The notes under the pieces: model-generated | Database searches by the model: none | Told to the model about the DNA's origin: nothing | Seen by the model: the letters and a program-made list of their open reading frames with translations, nothing else | NCBI GenBank assembly: GCA_903932145.1 | Contig: CAIZFE010000114.1 | Location: forward strand, 1-64,000 | Source of the DNA: an uncultured Rhodopila sp. | GTDB lineage: Bacteria; Pseudomonadota; Alphaproteobacteria; Acetobacterales; Acetobacteraceae | Direction of reading: 5' to 3' | Length of the DNA stretch: 64,000 bases | Shown: piece by piece, positions 45,158 through 54,172 of the stretch | How positions within the stretch are numbered: the stretch's first letter is position 1 | Layout: the number at the start of each line of letters is the position of its first letter | Made by a program: the position numbers and the translations under genes

Positions 45158-47518
45158 TTAGAATTGCTTCCAGTCGGTATCCCCGCCTCGTACGGCACGA
45201 CGGGGAGCCGGCGCCGGCTCCCGCTGGAACCGCGGGGTGTCGGTGTTGGCGACGGGACGGACTGTTCGCACCAGGGGCGGGGCTTCCCGGCCCGAGCGAA
45301 AGGCGCGGTCGTTGGCAGCGTGGTTCGACGACCTCGGCGCAGGCGCGGGTGCCCGGGCCGGGGCTGCGGCGAAGCCATCGGACAGTCTGAATTGCGCCAC
45401 CATCTCTGCCATCGAGGCGGTCTGGTCCTCCATCGACTTCGCCGCCGCCGCCGCCTCTTCGACCAACGCGGCGTTCTGCTGGGTCACCTTGTCCATCTGC
45501 ACGATGGCGGTGTTCACCTGCTCGATGCCGCCACGCTGTTCCTGCGACGCGGCCGAAATTTCGGCCATTATATCGGTTACGCGCCGCACCGATTGCACGA
45601 TGTCTTCCATGGTTTTGCCGGCGGTATCGACCAACCGGGACCCGGATTCCACCTTCGAGACCGAGTCAGAGATCAGCCCCTTGATCTCTTTCGCGGCGTT
45701 AGCACTGCGCTGAGCCAGGTTGCGGACTTCCGCGGCGACGACTGCAAAGCCACGCCCCTGATCACCGGCACGCGCGGCTTCCACCGCGGCATTCAGTGCC
45801 AGGATGTTGGTCTGGAAGGCGATTTCGTCGATCACGCCGATGATGTCGGCGATCTTCCGGCTGGCCTGGGTAATGCCGTCCATGGTGTGAACCACCTCGG
45901 ACACCACGGAACCACCCTTGATCGCGACTTCCGAGGCCGACGACGTCAGCTTGTTGGCCTGTTGAGCATTCTCGGCATTCTGACGCACCGTGTTGGTCAG
46001 TTGCTCCATGCTGGCAGCGGTTTCCTCCAGGCTGGCCGCCTGTTCCTCGGTCCGTTGCGACAGATCGGTGTTGCCGGAGGCAATTTCCCGCGCCGCGAGC
46101 GTGAGGGTTTGTGCGGTCTCCGAAATCTCTCCAATCATCGAAGACATCGTGTCGAGAAGTCCGTTCACGCCCTCGCAAAGCTGCGCGATGTCGCCGGTCT
46201 TTCCCTCCAGCGGGATACGATGACGGAGATCGTTTTCTTTTGCTGCGTTGACGACGTCCTGTGTTTGCTGGACGGCAGCCTGGAGCACTTCGGATGCCTT
46301 GACCTGGGCGGTGATGTCGGTTGCGTATTTCACAACCTTGAACGGCTTGTGATCCGGGCCGTAAATCGGGTTGTAGCTTGCTTGGATCCAAACCTCCTTG
46401 CCACCCTTGCCGATACGTTTGTATTGGCCCGAGTCAAATTCTCCGCGACCCAATTTGTCCCAGAACATCCGGTAGTCAGCACTTTGACGATAGCTGAGAT
46501 CGACGAACATGGAGTGGTGCTGGCCGACCAATTCGTTTCCGGAGTAACCGAGCGTGTTGAGAAAATTGTCGTTAGCGCGCAGAACCTTGCCATCGAGCGT
46601 AAATTCAATCACCGCCTGCGCTTTGTTGATCGCATCGATCTGCCCGCTGAAATCAGCGTTTCTGATCACCTGCTCGGTAATATCGGTGGCGTATTTAACA
46701 ACTTTGAAGGGCTTGCCGTCCGGTCCCATGATCGGATTATAGCTGGCTTGAATCCAGACCTCTTTCCCGGCCTTGCCGATGCGTTTATACTGACCGGCGT
46801 CATACTCGCCGCGGCCCAATTTGTCCCAAAACATCCGGTAATCGTGGGTCTGACGATACGCTAACTCGACGAACATCGAATGATGCTGGCCGACGATTTC
46901 CGCTTCTGAATAACCCAACGCGTTCAGGAAATGCTCATTCGCCCGCAGAACCTTGCCTTCCAGCGTGAATTCGATGACGGCCTGTGCTTTGTTGATAGCC
47001 AAGATCTGGCCGCTAAAATCGGCATTCTTCATCACCTGCTCGGTGATATCGGTGGCGTATTTAACAACCTTGAACGGCTTGCCGTCCGGTCCCATGATCG
47101 GATTATAGCTGGCCTGAATCCAGACCTCTTTGCCGCCTTTTCCGATACGCTTATATTGACCCGCGTCGTATTCGCCACGCCCGAGCTTATCCCAGAAAGC
47201 ACGGTAATCGTTGGTTTGACGATACGCTGGCTCCACAAACATGGAATGATGTTGGCCGACGATTTCCTGTTCCGCATAACCGAGCGCGTTCAGGAAATTG
47301 TCGTTGGCACGAAGGACCTTGCCGTCGAGTGAGAACTCAATGACCGCCTGTGCTTTGTTAATGGCTGCAATCTGTCCGCTGAAATCCGCGTTCTTCAGCG
47401 CCTGCGCAGCGCCTTCAGTCGGCTTTGTGGCCAATTTTTCTAAGACGGGCTTGGGCTTGGGCTTGGGCGCCGACTTGATCTTGGTTTTTTCTTCGATCGT
47501 CGCGATGGTGGGGGGCAT
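45158..47518 (-). CDS. Soluble chemoreceptor with three near-identical PAS domains
   Basis: A 786-aa cytosolic methyl-accepting protein. A Lys/Pro-rich head (KPKPKPKP) is followed by three PAS domains with a 122-residue period (residues 43-164, 165-286, 287-408), each reading NADFSGQI...[10 protein letters not shown]...GQHHSMFV...[12 protein letters not shown]-like/coiled-coil region and the signalling domain come next, with tip [38 protein letters not shown] and flanking methylation helices. The C-terminus DTDWKQF resembles the CheR-docking pentapeptide (NWETF in E. coli). No membrane segment is present, so it senses an internal signal, plausibly redox or oxygen through PAS ligands. Confidence 0.95.
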   Translation of the reverse strand: MPPTIATIEEKTKIKSAPKPKPKPVLEKLATKPTEGAAQALKNADFSGQIAAINKAQAVIEFSLDGKVLRANDNFLNALGYAEQEIVGQHHSMFVEPAYRQTNDYRAFWDKLGRGEYDAGQYKRIGKGGKEVWIQASYNPIMGPDGKPFKVVKYATDITEQVMKNADFSGQILAINKAQAVIEFTLEGKVLRANEHFLNALGYSEAEIVGQHHSMFVELAYRQTHDYRMFWDKLGRGEYDAGQYKRIGKAGKEVWIQASYNPIMGPDGKPFKVVKYATDITEQVIRNADFSGQIDAINKAQAVIEFTLDGKVLRANDNFLNTLGYSGNELVGQHHSMFVDLSYRQSADYRMFWDKLGRGEFDSGQYKRIGKGGKEVWIQASYNPIYGPDHKPFKVVKYATDITAQVKASEVLQAAVQQTQDVVNAAKENDLRHRIPLEGKTGDIAQLCEGVNGLLDTMSSMIGEISETAQTLTLAAREIASGNTDLSQRTEEQAASLEETAASMEQLTNTVRQNAENAQQANKLTSSASEVAIKGGSVVSEVVHTMDGITQASRKIADIIGVIDEIAFQTNILALNAAVEAARAGDQGRGFAVVAAEVRNLAQRSANAAKEIKGLISDSVSKVESGSRLVDTAGKTMEDIVQSVRRVTDIMAEISAASQEQRGGIEQVNTAIVQMDKVTQQNAALVEEAAAAAKSMEDQTASMAEMVAQFRLSDGFAAAPARAPAPAPRSSNHAANDRAFRSGREAPPLVRTVRPVANTDTPRFQREPAPAPRRAVRGGDTDWKQF
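46295..47392 (-). repeat. Three 366-bp tandem repeats encoding PAS domains
   Basis: Units lie at 47392-47027, 47026-46661 and 46660-46295, all in frame, with most codons identical between copies. The high DNA identity points to recent unequal duplication or ongoing gene conversion and makes the copy number prone to change. Confidence 0.88.
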
Positions 47519-47559
47519 GGATATCTCCGTGAGGATGTGTGCTTAAGGCGGCTTGGTAC

Positions 47560-48111
47560 TTAGGCGGCTTTTGCCGTCTGCGTTTCCGCCTGGCTGTGTC
47601 GGGCTTCGGGAGTGGTTTTAGGGCTTCCAAACAGACCGGACAGCGAGACGAGGGTTACCATTCTGTCTTCCAGCGCGACCAATCCGTCGAGAAACTGATC
47701 ATGGGTGGGTAGTCCCATTTCCGGAATGGGGCGGATAGCGCCAGGATCGACCGATATGATGTCCGAGACGGTATCCACCAACAGCCCGATCGTCCTGGTT
47801 GCGGCAGCGACGATGATGACGACGTGCATCTTGGTCGGGTTGGTCATGCCCATGCCGAAACGGGCGCGCAGGTCGAAAATGGGCACGATCACGCCACGTA
47901 AATTGATGACGCCGCGGACATGAGCGGGGGCATTCGGGATCATCGTTGTATCTGTCCAACCCTTGATCTCGCGCACCACCATGATGTCGATGCCGTACTC
48001 CTCGGCACCCAGTGTGAAGGTGATAAACTGTTGTGTGTTTTTGCCAGTGGCCTCCCGATCCAGACTATCGTTGGCGAGGGTACTGACCATCGATTGAATC
48101 GCTGGCTGCAT
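47560..48111 (-). CDS. cheW: Chemotaxis coupling protein
   Basis: A 183-aa CheW of the usual two SH3-like barrels, with FTLGAEEYGIDIMVVREIKGW, RGVINLRGVIVPIFDLRARFG, TIGLLVDTVSDIISV and GLVALEDRMVTLVSLSGLFG. The N-terminal 20 residues and a short C-terminal tail extend beyond the core. It bridges receptors to CheA. It lies between cheA (25 bp upstream) and the triple-PAS receptor. Confidence 0.96.
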   Translation of the reverse strand: MQPAIQSMVSTLANDSLDREATGKNTQQFITFTLGAEEYGIDIMVVREIKGWTDTTMIPNAPAHVRGVINLRGVIVPIFDLRARFGMGMTNPTKMHVVIIVAAATRTIGLLVDTVSDIISVDPGAIRPIPEMGLPTHDQFLDGLVALEDRMVTLVSLSGLFGSPKTTPEARHSQAETQTAKAA

Positions 48112-48136
48112 CTGTCCTGTCCTCTGTAAAATCCGA

Positions 48137-50191
48137 TTAATGAGCTCGGGCGGTCTCGCGGACCTCGGCCCATCGGCGGGTCGGCTCCGGGCGGTTCGCG
48201 CAGTCGCTTTCGCGAAGGCGCGCGATATCCAAAATCAAAGCCACCCGGCCATTTCCAAGGATCGTTGCGCCGCTGATGCCGTCGACCCTGTCGTAGTTGG
48301 CCTCAAGACTTTTCACGACGACCTGCTGCTGTCCGAGAAGGTCATCAACAACCACGCCGATCCGGCCCGCACCCTCGCTCTGCACGATGATCACGATGCC
48401 ATGGCACGGATCGGCAATCGCGTTTGCGATCGAGAATTGCCTATGTAAATGGATCAGCGGAACATATTCGCCGCGAAGCCCCAGGACGTCGCCGCGCCCG
48501 ACCACAGGATGAACGTCGGCTGCCTTGGGTCGGAGGCTTTCTATGATCGCAGTTAAAGGAATAATGTAGGTCTCGCTGCCAACCGAAACGACCATGCCGT
48601 CGAGCACGGCGAGCGTCAGCGGCAGCGACAGAATAAACCGGGAGCCCGCGCCAAACTGAGACTGCACCGTGATGCGACCTCCAAGCGTTTGGACATTACG
48701 CTTGACGACGTCCATGCCGACGCCGCGCCCAGAAATATTCGACACTTTGTCGGCGGTGGAAAACGCTGGCAGAAAAATAAGATTGTCGATTTCTTCGTCA
48801 CTCAGGGTCGCCCCGGCCGGAACCAGCCCGCGGCTTTGGGCTTTAGCCACCACCTTTCCACGGTCAATTCCGCGCCCATCATCTGACACTTCGATAACGA
48901 TACGGCCACTGCGCTGGGCCGCGCCAAGGTGAATGGTTCCCTGGCGTGGCTTACCCACCCCCGCTCGAATATCCGGCATTTCAATGCCATGATCGATGGC
49001 ATTGCGGATCATATGGGTTAGCGGATCATTCAATTGCTCAATGACCGTCTTGTCGATTTCGGTCATTTCGCCGGTCGTTATGATCCGGACCTCCTTACCG
49101 AGGGTGGCAGCAAGGTCGCGAACGATGCGAGGCATCCGAGCGAAGACCGATTTCACAGGCTGGGCCCGGATCGCCATGACGCTTTCCTGGAGTTCCCTTG
49201 CGCTCTGTGCCAGCGCCTCTATGCCTTGAATCAAGGCAGGATAATGATCCAAGGGCAGCAGCGAACTTTGTTCCGTCAACATCGCCTGGGTAATCACCAT
49301 TTCACCCACCAGATTGACCAGACGGTCCACCTTGTCGACGTCAACCCGGATCGATTGGGTGGGCGTGATTGCCGCGGACGCCGTCTCTTCAATTTTGACC
49401 GCCGGCACTGCCATCAATGGCCAAGCCGCGTCGGCGATGATCGGGTCTGCGATGGTGGCGGTCGATACGACTTGTATTGTCAGGTCGCAATCATCCTCGA
49501 CGAATTCAAAAACCTCATGGATGGCACTTTCCGGGGCACCCGTATCCAGGGTGTATATCCAACTTAGATATGCGGCCTCGGGTTCGATTTCCGCCAGCCT
49601 CGGAATACGAGAGGTGTCGACTTCAATACTCAGGCCGCCAAGTCGCCGTAATTGCCGTACCAGCAACAACGGTTCGTTGGCATTGCGGAGCATCTCGGAG
49701 TGGGGGGCAAACACAATCCGATAGCGGCTTTCGCCATTTGCCCTGGTTGCATCCGCTGCCACGGCGATGTTTGCAGGCTTGGCGCACATGTTTTCGGAGG
49801 AAGCGACCAGCAACTCTTCCAGAGATGCGCTGATATCGCCGGCAAAGCCCGCTGGGACCGCGGAATCATCCCGCGCGGCGCTTACGATATCGCCTAACGC
49901 GTCGCTTGCACGTAGCAGGAGCTGGATGACATCGAGGTTGACCTGAACCTTTCGGTCTCGTATCGCATCCAGCAAGCTTTCGAAAACATGGGAGAAGGTC
50001 ACTAGGGTGGCGAAACCGAAGGCTCCCGCCCCACCTTTTATTGAATGAACGGAACGAAATATCGCATGGAGGGTTTCTTCATCACCGCCGCCGTTTGACA
50101 GTTGCTCAAGATGGGATTGCAATGCGTCCAGGAGTTCGGCGCATTCCTCGAAGTAAGTTTTACGAAATTGGGCGAGGGGGTTCGCGTCCAT
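48137..50191 (-). CDS. cheA: Chemotaxis histidine kinase
   Basis: A 684-aa CheA. P1/Hpt has phospho-acceptor His49 (FRSVHSIKGGAGAFG). A variable middle part follows (a P2-like region at about 160-250). The P3 dimerisation helices contain VDKVDRLVNLVGEMVITQAML. P4 ATPase holds N box HMIRNAIDHGIE, G1 VSDDGRGID and G2 GRGVGMDVVKRNV. The P5 CheW-like domain reaches GEYVPLIHLHRQF and LLGQQQVVVKSLE. It phosphorylates CheY and CheB. The ATG directly follows the cheY stop (TAAATG). Confidence 0.97.
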   Translation of the reverse strand: MDANPLAQFRKTYFEECAELLDALQSHLEQLSNGGGDEETLHAIFRSVHSIKGGAGAFGFATLVTFSHVFESLLDAIRDRKVQVNLDVIQLLLRASDALGDIVSAARDDSAVPAGFAGDISASLEELLVASSENMCAKPANIAVAADATRANGESRYRIVFAPHSEMLRNANEPLLLVRQLRRLGGLSIEVDTSRIPRLAEIEPEAAYLSWIYTLDTGAPESAIHEVFEFVEDDCDLTIQVVSTATIADPIIADAAWPLMAVPAVKIEETASAAITPTQSIRVDVDKVDRLVNLVGEMVITQAMLTEQSSLLPLDHYPALIQGIEALAQSARELQESVMAIRAQPVKSVFARMPRIVRDLAATLGKEVRIITTGEMTEIDKTVIEQLNDPLTHMIRNAIDHGIEMPDIRAGVGKPRQGTIHLGAAQRSGRIVIEVSDDGRGIDRGKVVAKAQSRGLVPAGATLSDEEIDNLIFLPAFSTADKVSNISGRGVGMDVVKRNVQTLGGRITVQSQFGAGSRFILSLPLTLAVLDGMVVSVGSETYIIPLTAIIESLRPKAADVHPVVGRGDVLGLRGEYVPLIHLHRQFSIANAIADPCHGIVIIVQSEGAGRIGVVVDDLLGQQQVVVKSLEANYDRVDGISGATILGNGRVALILDIARLRESDCANRPEPTRRWAEVRETARAH

Positions 50192-50557
50192 TTACGGGCA
50201 AACACGCTGGATCAGTTCGATGAGTTTCTCCGGGCTGAAAGGCTTGACCAGCCATCCCGTGGCGCCGGCTGCTTTGCCTTCCGCCTTTTTCGTTCCATCG
50301 CTTTCAGTTGTCAGGATTAGAATGGGTACGCCGCGATGATGGGAACCGGATCGCACATTTTTTATCAGAGAGATGCCGTCCATTACAGGCATATTCAGGT
50401 CGGTGATGATCAGATCAAATTTGTTACCATCAAGGACGGAAAGCGCTTTCTTTCCATCTTCCGCCTCATTTACGTCAAAACCTGCCTTTCGTAAGGTAAA
50501 CGAAACCATATCGCGCATGGTTTTTGAGTCGTCAACAGTGAGGATTCGTTTCGCCAT
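50192..50557 (-). CDS. cheY: Chemotaxis response regulator CheY
   Basis: A 121-aa single receiver domain with acidic pocket Asp9/Asp10 (TVDDSKTM), phospho-acceptor Asp53 (IITDLNMPVMDG), the conserved Thr in LILTTESDG and Lys in WLVKPFSP. Phosphorylated by CheA, it acts on the flagellar motor or as a phosphate sink. The ATG at 50557 follows the STAS gene stop by 2 bp. The CheZ-like protein at 41407 is a candidate for its dephosphorylation. Confidence 0.96.
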   Translation of the reverse strand: MAKRILTVDDSKTMRDMVSFTLRKAGFDVNEAEDGKKALSVLDGNKFDLIITDLNMPVMDGISLIKNVRSGSHHRGVPILILTTESDGTKKAEGKAAGATGWLVKPFSPEKLIELIQRVCP

Positions 50558-50559
50558 AT

Positions 50560-50826
50560 TCAGTCCATCCAAATGCTGAAATCCGCTTCCAATCCCAGAT
50601 CGGCAACTGCCATGCGGAATGCCGCGGATGCGTGCGTAATTCTAAACGAGGTGGCAGCCGAGCCGGCGGCACGTCCAGTTGCAAGGAGTAACTGGACGCA
50701 GGGCGTGGACATGCGATCGACGGCGCTTGCATCCAGGGTTAATGCCCCAGTAGGCAAGAGTGCCATTACCATGTCTCGCAGGGACTGTGCGTGCGCGAAA
50801 TCCAGGATCTGTGGCAACGTGTTCAT
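50560..50826 (-). CDS. STAS-domain protein, first gene of the che operon
   Basis: An 88-aa single STAS domain (ALTLDASAVDRMSTPCVQLLLATGRAA, FRITHASAAFRMAVADLGL). It is the first gene of the operon, 2 bp before cheY. In several alphaproteobacterial che operons a small protein encoded just before cheY-cheA (for example CheS of Sinorhizobium) helps CheA to bind or drain CheY-P; position and size make this the closest analogy. No conserved phosphorylatable Ser of anti-sigma antagonists is evident, so phospho-control is doubtful. Confidence 0.8.
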   Translation of the reverse strand: MNTLPQILDFAHAQSLRDMVMALLPTGALTLDASAVDRMSTPCVQLLLATGRAAGSAATSFRITHASAAFRMAVADLGLEADFSIWMD

Positions 50827-51397
50827 GGTCTATGGTCCCAATGCTACCGACAGATATAGGGGAGTTCAGAAAAACGGGGCTTGGCCAAACTTCGGATCCC
50901 GGGCAGAGGTCACGGTTTGGGTGGAGCAAGGCGCCGAGCCCGCAACGGATGGCGTGGCACGCTTTCGACGAAGGGGATTTGTCCGTGCGCACTCGACACC
51001 CGAAAGCCGATCTTGCGGCGGCGGAGTCTTTCAAAACAGGCTCTCCCGGCCTGGCCCGCGATTCGCTCAGCGAGTCCCCGGCCGGCTAGCCGAACGAAAT
51101 CTGGCTCCGGAAGCGCGGGGCGTCGGCAGGGTAGTGTGGCACGGATTTGGGCCAAGCCCGGCACGCGCCCACGGGCACCGCTGACCAGCGGTTTATCCGG
51201 GTCTGGCTGTTCGATACCAGGGGCTGAAGCGACAATTCGCATTCGCGATCAAAGGAGCGGACGGAACGCCTCCGGCAATCTGTAAATCAATTTTCATTGA
51301 AATTGCAACGAAAAAACCTTGACCCAAGCCTCTCAGAGAGAATGCGTCGTTCAGAGAGAAAACCGCGTATCGTGCCGGACTGGAAATTCCAAGCCTC
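50827..51397. other. Upstream region of the che operon, no gene recognised
   Basis: Open frames here are short, overlap on both strands and resemble no family I know. The part next to 50827 must contain the che promoter, but no clear sigma-54, sigma-28 or CtrA site was found by eye. Confidence 0.4.
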
Positions 51398-51510
51398 ATA
51401 CCAGTCCGCGTTGAGCCATCTGGCGCGGCACCGTCAGCGCGCAGGTGGCCCGGACAAGCCGGGCCACGCACGTGGAATCGCCGTGTGTCAGTCTCAACAC
51501 GGACTGGTAT
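51398..51510. repeat. Composite inverted repeat
   Basis: The outer arms ATACCAGTCCGCGTTGAG (51398-51415) and its complement at 51493-51510 match at 17 of 18 positions. Near the centre, 51445-51467 is a perfect palindrome of GTGGCCCGG type, the same core seen at 5382 and 28831. The element has the look of a small mobile or REP-like intergenic repeat and sits at the border of the pseudogene cluster. Confidence 0.65.
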
Positions 51511-51554
51511 CACACGCAAAACCGCCCGAAGCTGGCCTGCGGCTTGAATTGGGG

Positions 51555-51760
51555 CGGAGATCTGGCCCGCGACAAAGTGGCATCCGTACACTGGCTGGCC
51601 GATTTGTTCGGCCTGGAGGTCCGCGAATCTAGTCCGTTCAGCCCGCCCGGTCGGTTCGCGGTCGTCCGGATCGGCGAGACCAATCTCGATTTCGATAAGG
51701 GGCAGGACTTCAAGGCACACCACTATGCCTTTCTCGTTGACGACGAGGCATTCGACCGCC
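51555..51760 (+). pseudogene. N-terminal fragment of a VOC (glyoxalase-fold) protein
   Basis: The reading ARDKVASVHWLADLFGLEVRESSPF ... GRFAVVRIGETNLDF ... HHYAFLVDDEAFD matches the first half of small VOC-superfamily proteins. It breaks off at about 51757, where the frame continues directly into glycosyltransferase sequence. No C-terminal half is present, so the metal site cannot form. Confidence 0.75.
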
Positions 51761-52700
51761 TCGCCGCCGCGGAGGACTCCGATGCCGTCGTTCTCGGCGG
51801 CCTGGCCGCCTTCGTAGGCCTTTCCGTGGCGGAGGCATTGGGCATTCCGGCCATCGGAACGGGGCTCATTCCGATCGCGCCGACGCGGGACTTTGCCTCG
51901 CCATTCCTGCGACCGAGGACCGTGCCGCACTGGCTGAACCGGGCAAGCCATCTCCGGGTCGACACATTGGTCTGGCGCGCCTTCAAATCCCCCACCAATG
52001 GCGCCCGCGCCGCGGTGTGCGGGCTGCCGCCACGTCGTAAGCTCTTGACAGAACATCCGATGCTTTACGGCATATCCCCCAGGCTCGTGCCTCCGCCCGC
52101 CGCCCGCCGCCCGCCGCCCGCCGCCCGCCGCCCGCCGACTGGCCGGCAAACGCGCGGATTTGCGGCCACTGGCTGGCGCCCGCGACGGATTGGTCGCCGC
52201 CGCCGCCGGACCGCCAATCTATCTCGGCTTTGGCATCATGGGGGCCTTGGGCGGCTCGGAGTTGATGCGAGAGGCGCTGACGGCGCTGCGGGGCCGGCGC
52301 GTGCTGTTTTATCCAGGCTGGGGTGACGTGGCGGCTGCCGACCTGCCTGCCGGCGTCTACCTGTTGGAGGGTGCGCCACATGGCTGGCTCTTCCCCCTTA
52401 CAACACTGGTCGTCCATCATGGCGGTGCAGGCACCACGCATGCGGCCGCCCGCGCTAGCGTGCCGTCTGTGGTGGTTCCGTTCGCGGGCGACCAGTTCTT
52501 CTGGGCGGATCGCCTGCGCGAAGCCGGCGCCGCGACGGTGCCCGTGCGCGCCAAGGGCCCAGCGCGGATCGGCTGGCGCGGTCCAGCGCCGCGGCGCTCG
52601 CTTCGTCCGTCGCGCGGGAGGACGGGCTGAGCATGGTCGTTAGGGCGATCGGAGCATTAGCGGCCGACGCGACGGATGCCTCTCCCGGAAGGCGGGATCC
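51757..52700 (+). pseudogene. Decayed GT1-type (UDP-glycosyltransferase-like) gene
   Basis: Successive pieces in different frames match one GT1 enzyme: SDAVVLGGLAAFVGLSVAEALGIPAIG and HPMLYGISPRLVP (frame a, to 52093), DWPANARICGHW (frame b, about 52136-52190), GPPIYLGFGIMGALGG through TTLVVHHGGAGTTHAAARA and VVPFAGDQFFWADRL (frame c), then EDGLSMVVRAIGALAAD (frame d). The N-terminal acceptor-binding part is missing and replaced by the VOC fragment. The first frame break coincides with a heptanucleotide repeat, the second with a small deletion in a CCG run. It cannot make the enzyme as it stands. Confidence 0.88.
52094..52135 (+). repeat. Heptanucleotide tandem repeat, six copies of CGCCCGC
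   Basis: Six perfect head-to-tail copies occupy 42 bp inside the glycosyltransferase remnant. With a single copy the flanking sequence reads continuously in frame (LVPPPADWPAN). Five extra copies add 35 bp and shift the frame. Because 7 is not a multiple of 3, changes in copy number switch the frame. Confidence 0.95.
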
Positions 52701-52732
52701 TCGCTCGCCGTTGACAAGGCCACTGATGTAGA

Positions 52733-53120
52733 ATGCAGCGGCGACGCATGGTCACCCTAGGCGGAGGCTTTGACGGGTTGTCGTCCTCAGGCGCTCTGGC
52801 CGGCGCGGACATCGAGGTGACGCTCATCGATAAGCACAATCACCACTTGTTCCAACCGAGCCTGTATCAGATGGCCACCGCGGCGCTGGCGCCTGACATC
52901 GCTATTCCGATGAGATGGGTGCTGGCAAAGGCGCGCAATATCCGGGTCCTGATGGCCGAAGTGACAGGGATCGACACACCGAACGCCGTCGGGTGGTCCT
53001 CGTCGTCAGCGACACCTTGCCGGACGACTAGTCCGTCATGGCGACTGGCTCGGCCTACAACTATTTCGGTCGTCCCGAGTGCGAACCCCTGTTCCAGCTC
53101 CGAAGATGATCGGGGATGCG
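52733..53120 (+). pseudogene. Fragment of a type II NADH dehydrogenase
   Basis: The N-terminal FAD-binding region is recognisable (VTLGGGFDGLSSSGALAGADIEVTLIDKHNHHLFQPSLYQMATAAL, shown in part; RVLMAEVTGID). The frame then shifts, and SDTLPDD-stop-SVMATGSAYNYFG continues the family pattern with an internal stop. Everything beyond about residue 130 is gone. The Gly-rich motif is also altered (GGGFDG for GGGFGG). Confidence 0.8.
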
Positions 53121-53471
53121 CAAATCATCCTCGCCGAAGCTGGTCCCCGACTGATGACTGCTTTACCAGAGCGCGAAGCGCCTAACCCGGCGATACTTTG
53201 GGCAGGCTCCCGTGAGCGGGAGCCTTTCCTCGCAGGTCCATGAATTGCTGCGATGCCGGTAAGCGATGATTGATGGCCGGCGGCGACCATCTGTGTGGCT
53301 ACGCTGATCATCTCCATGGGGCTCGACGCGGCCACCAGGAACGGCTGCGCCGCGGGCATAAATGCTGGTGAAAAGGACCTTCACGCCGAATTTGCGCTCG
53401 GAAGGCATCGGCGCGTGCGCGCGTCTGTTTTATCAAGACTGCCATTCGACGTCTCGGTCGTCAGCTTTCCA
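53121..53471. other. Stretch without a recognised gene, one terminator-like hairpin
   Basis: Short frames on both strands resemble nothing I know. A hairpin at 53205-53224 (GGCTCCCG/CGGGAGCC followed by TTT) could be an intrinsic terminator on the plus strand. Confidence 0.4.
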
Positions 53472-53612
53472 CTATTCGGCATGGCATAGCGCAATCGACC
53501 AATGAACGGTGCAACTTCCGTAATTGGCCAGCCTGTGTATTCCCCGGAACACCGCCAGCGTGCCATCGGGGTATTGATGAACACATACCTTCACCTTCAC
53601 GAAGTGCGGTTG
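53472..53612 (-). mobile_element. 3' end of an ISNCY-like transposase
   Basis: The minus strand reads HFVKVKVCVHQYPDGTLAVFRGIHRLANY before running to a TAG at 53474-53472. ISNCY-type transposases end with the very similar pattern FVKARVRVHEYPDGTLAVFHGP. Only about 45 codons remain and no inverted repeats were found, so it is an inactive remnant. Its upstream edge is fused to the enoyl-CoA hydratase fragment. Confidence 0.7.
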
Positions 53613-53755
53613 GTGTAACATCTTTTTTGTAATTTGGGTTCTTCAAGCGTTTGTCCATTCAGGACGTTCAGAACCTTCGACCGATTGATGATGACATAGG
53701 CGATGCCACCCTTTTCGTAGAGGACGTTTGCCTTGGCCGTAGTTACGTCAGTCAT
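53597..53755 (-). pseudogene. 5' fragment of an enoyl-CoA hydratase gene
   Basis: From an ATG with AGGAG upstream, the frame reads TTAKANVLYEKGGIAYVIINRSKVLNVLNGQTLEE, the usual N-terminus of crotonase-family hydratases, then diverges and stops after 52 codons at the junction with transposase sequence. It faces away from the acyl-CoA operon and was probably part of the same degradation pathway before an insertion removed its 3' part. Confidence 0.8.
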
Positions 53756-54172
53756 GGGTTTCTCCTCTTCGAACCGTCAGGCGCCGGATGGCACCCAGTT
53801 TCTGTTAACGTCGCAGTTTGTTTCGATGTCGCATGTCGGTTAGACCAAATAATAAGGGCTGCCTCCTTCGTAAGTCAATTACCGGAAACCACTCATACCG
53901 GTCCATGCCGGGTGTGGCTTTGCGTCAATCGCATCCTCAGCCCCACGCAGCGAATAACTGGGTAGTTTCCGAGGGTGCCGCATTCACCCAGCCCGTGTTT
54001 CCATGTTTTCGTCGCGAAGGAAACTGATGCGGGTCATACAGACTGCCTTCTTGAAACCCGCACGGCGCGAATGTCGTTCCTATTCGGCAAAAGATGATCG
54101 GGGCTGCCCGGTCGCGTCACCTTCATAGAGATCTATGCCCAATACCATCCCAACACCCGAAGGGAAAGTTGT
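53756..54172. promoter_or_regulatory. Intergenic region upstream of the acyl-CoA operon
   Basis: About 415 bp without a gene separate the hydratase fragment from the CoA-transferase start and should hold both divergent promoters. The transferase is preceded by GAAGGGAAAG. No operator of a known acyl-CoA regulator could be assigned. Confidence 0.4.

Noticed and set aside
46295-47392. The 366-bp repeats as a CRISPR array or mobile element
   Set aside because: The repeats are in-frame coding PAS domains within one receptor gene, without spacers.
50827-51285. Several overlapping frames upstream of the che operon as genes
   Set aside because: Both strands are open only because of base composition; no start signals, motifs or plausible protein composition.
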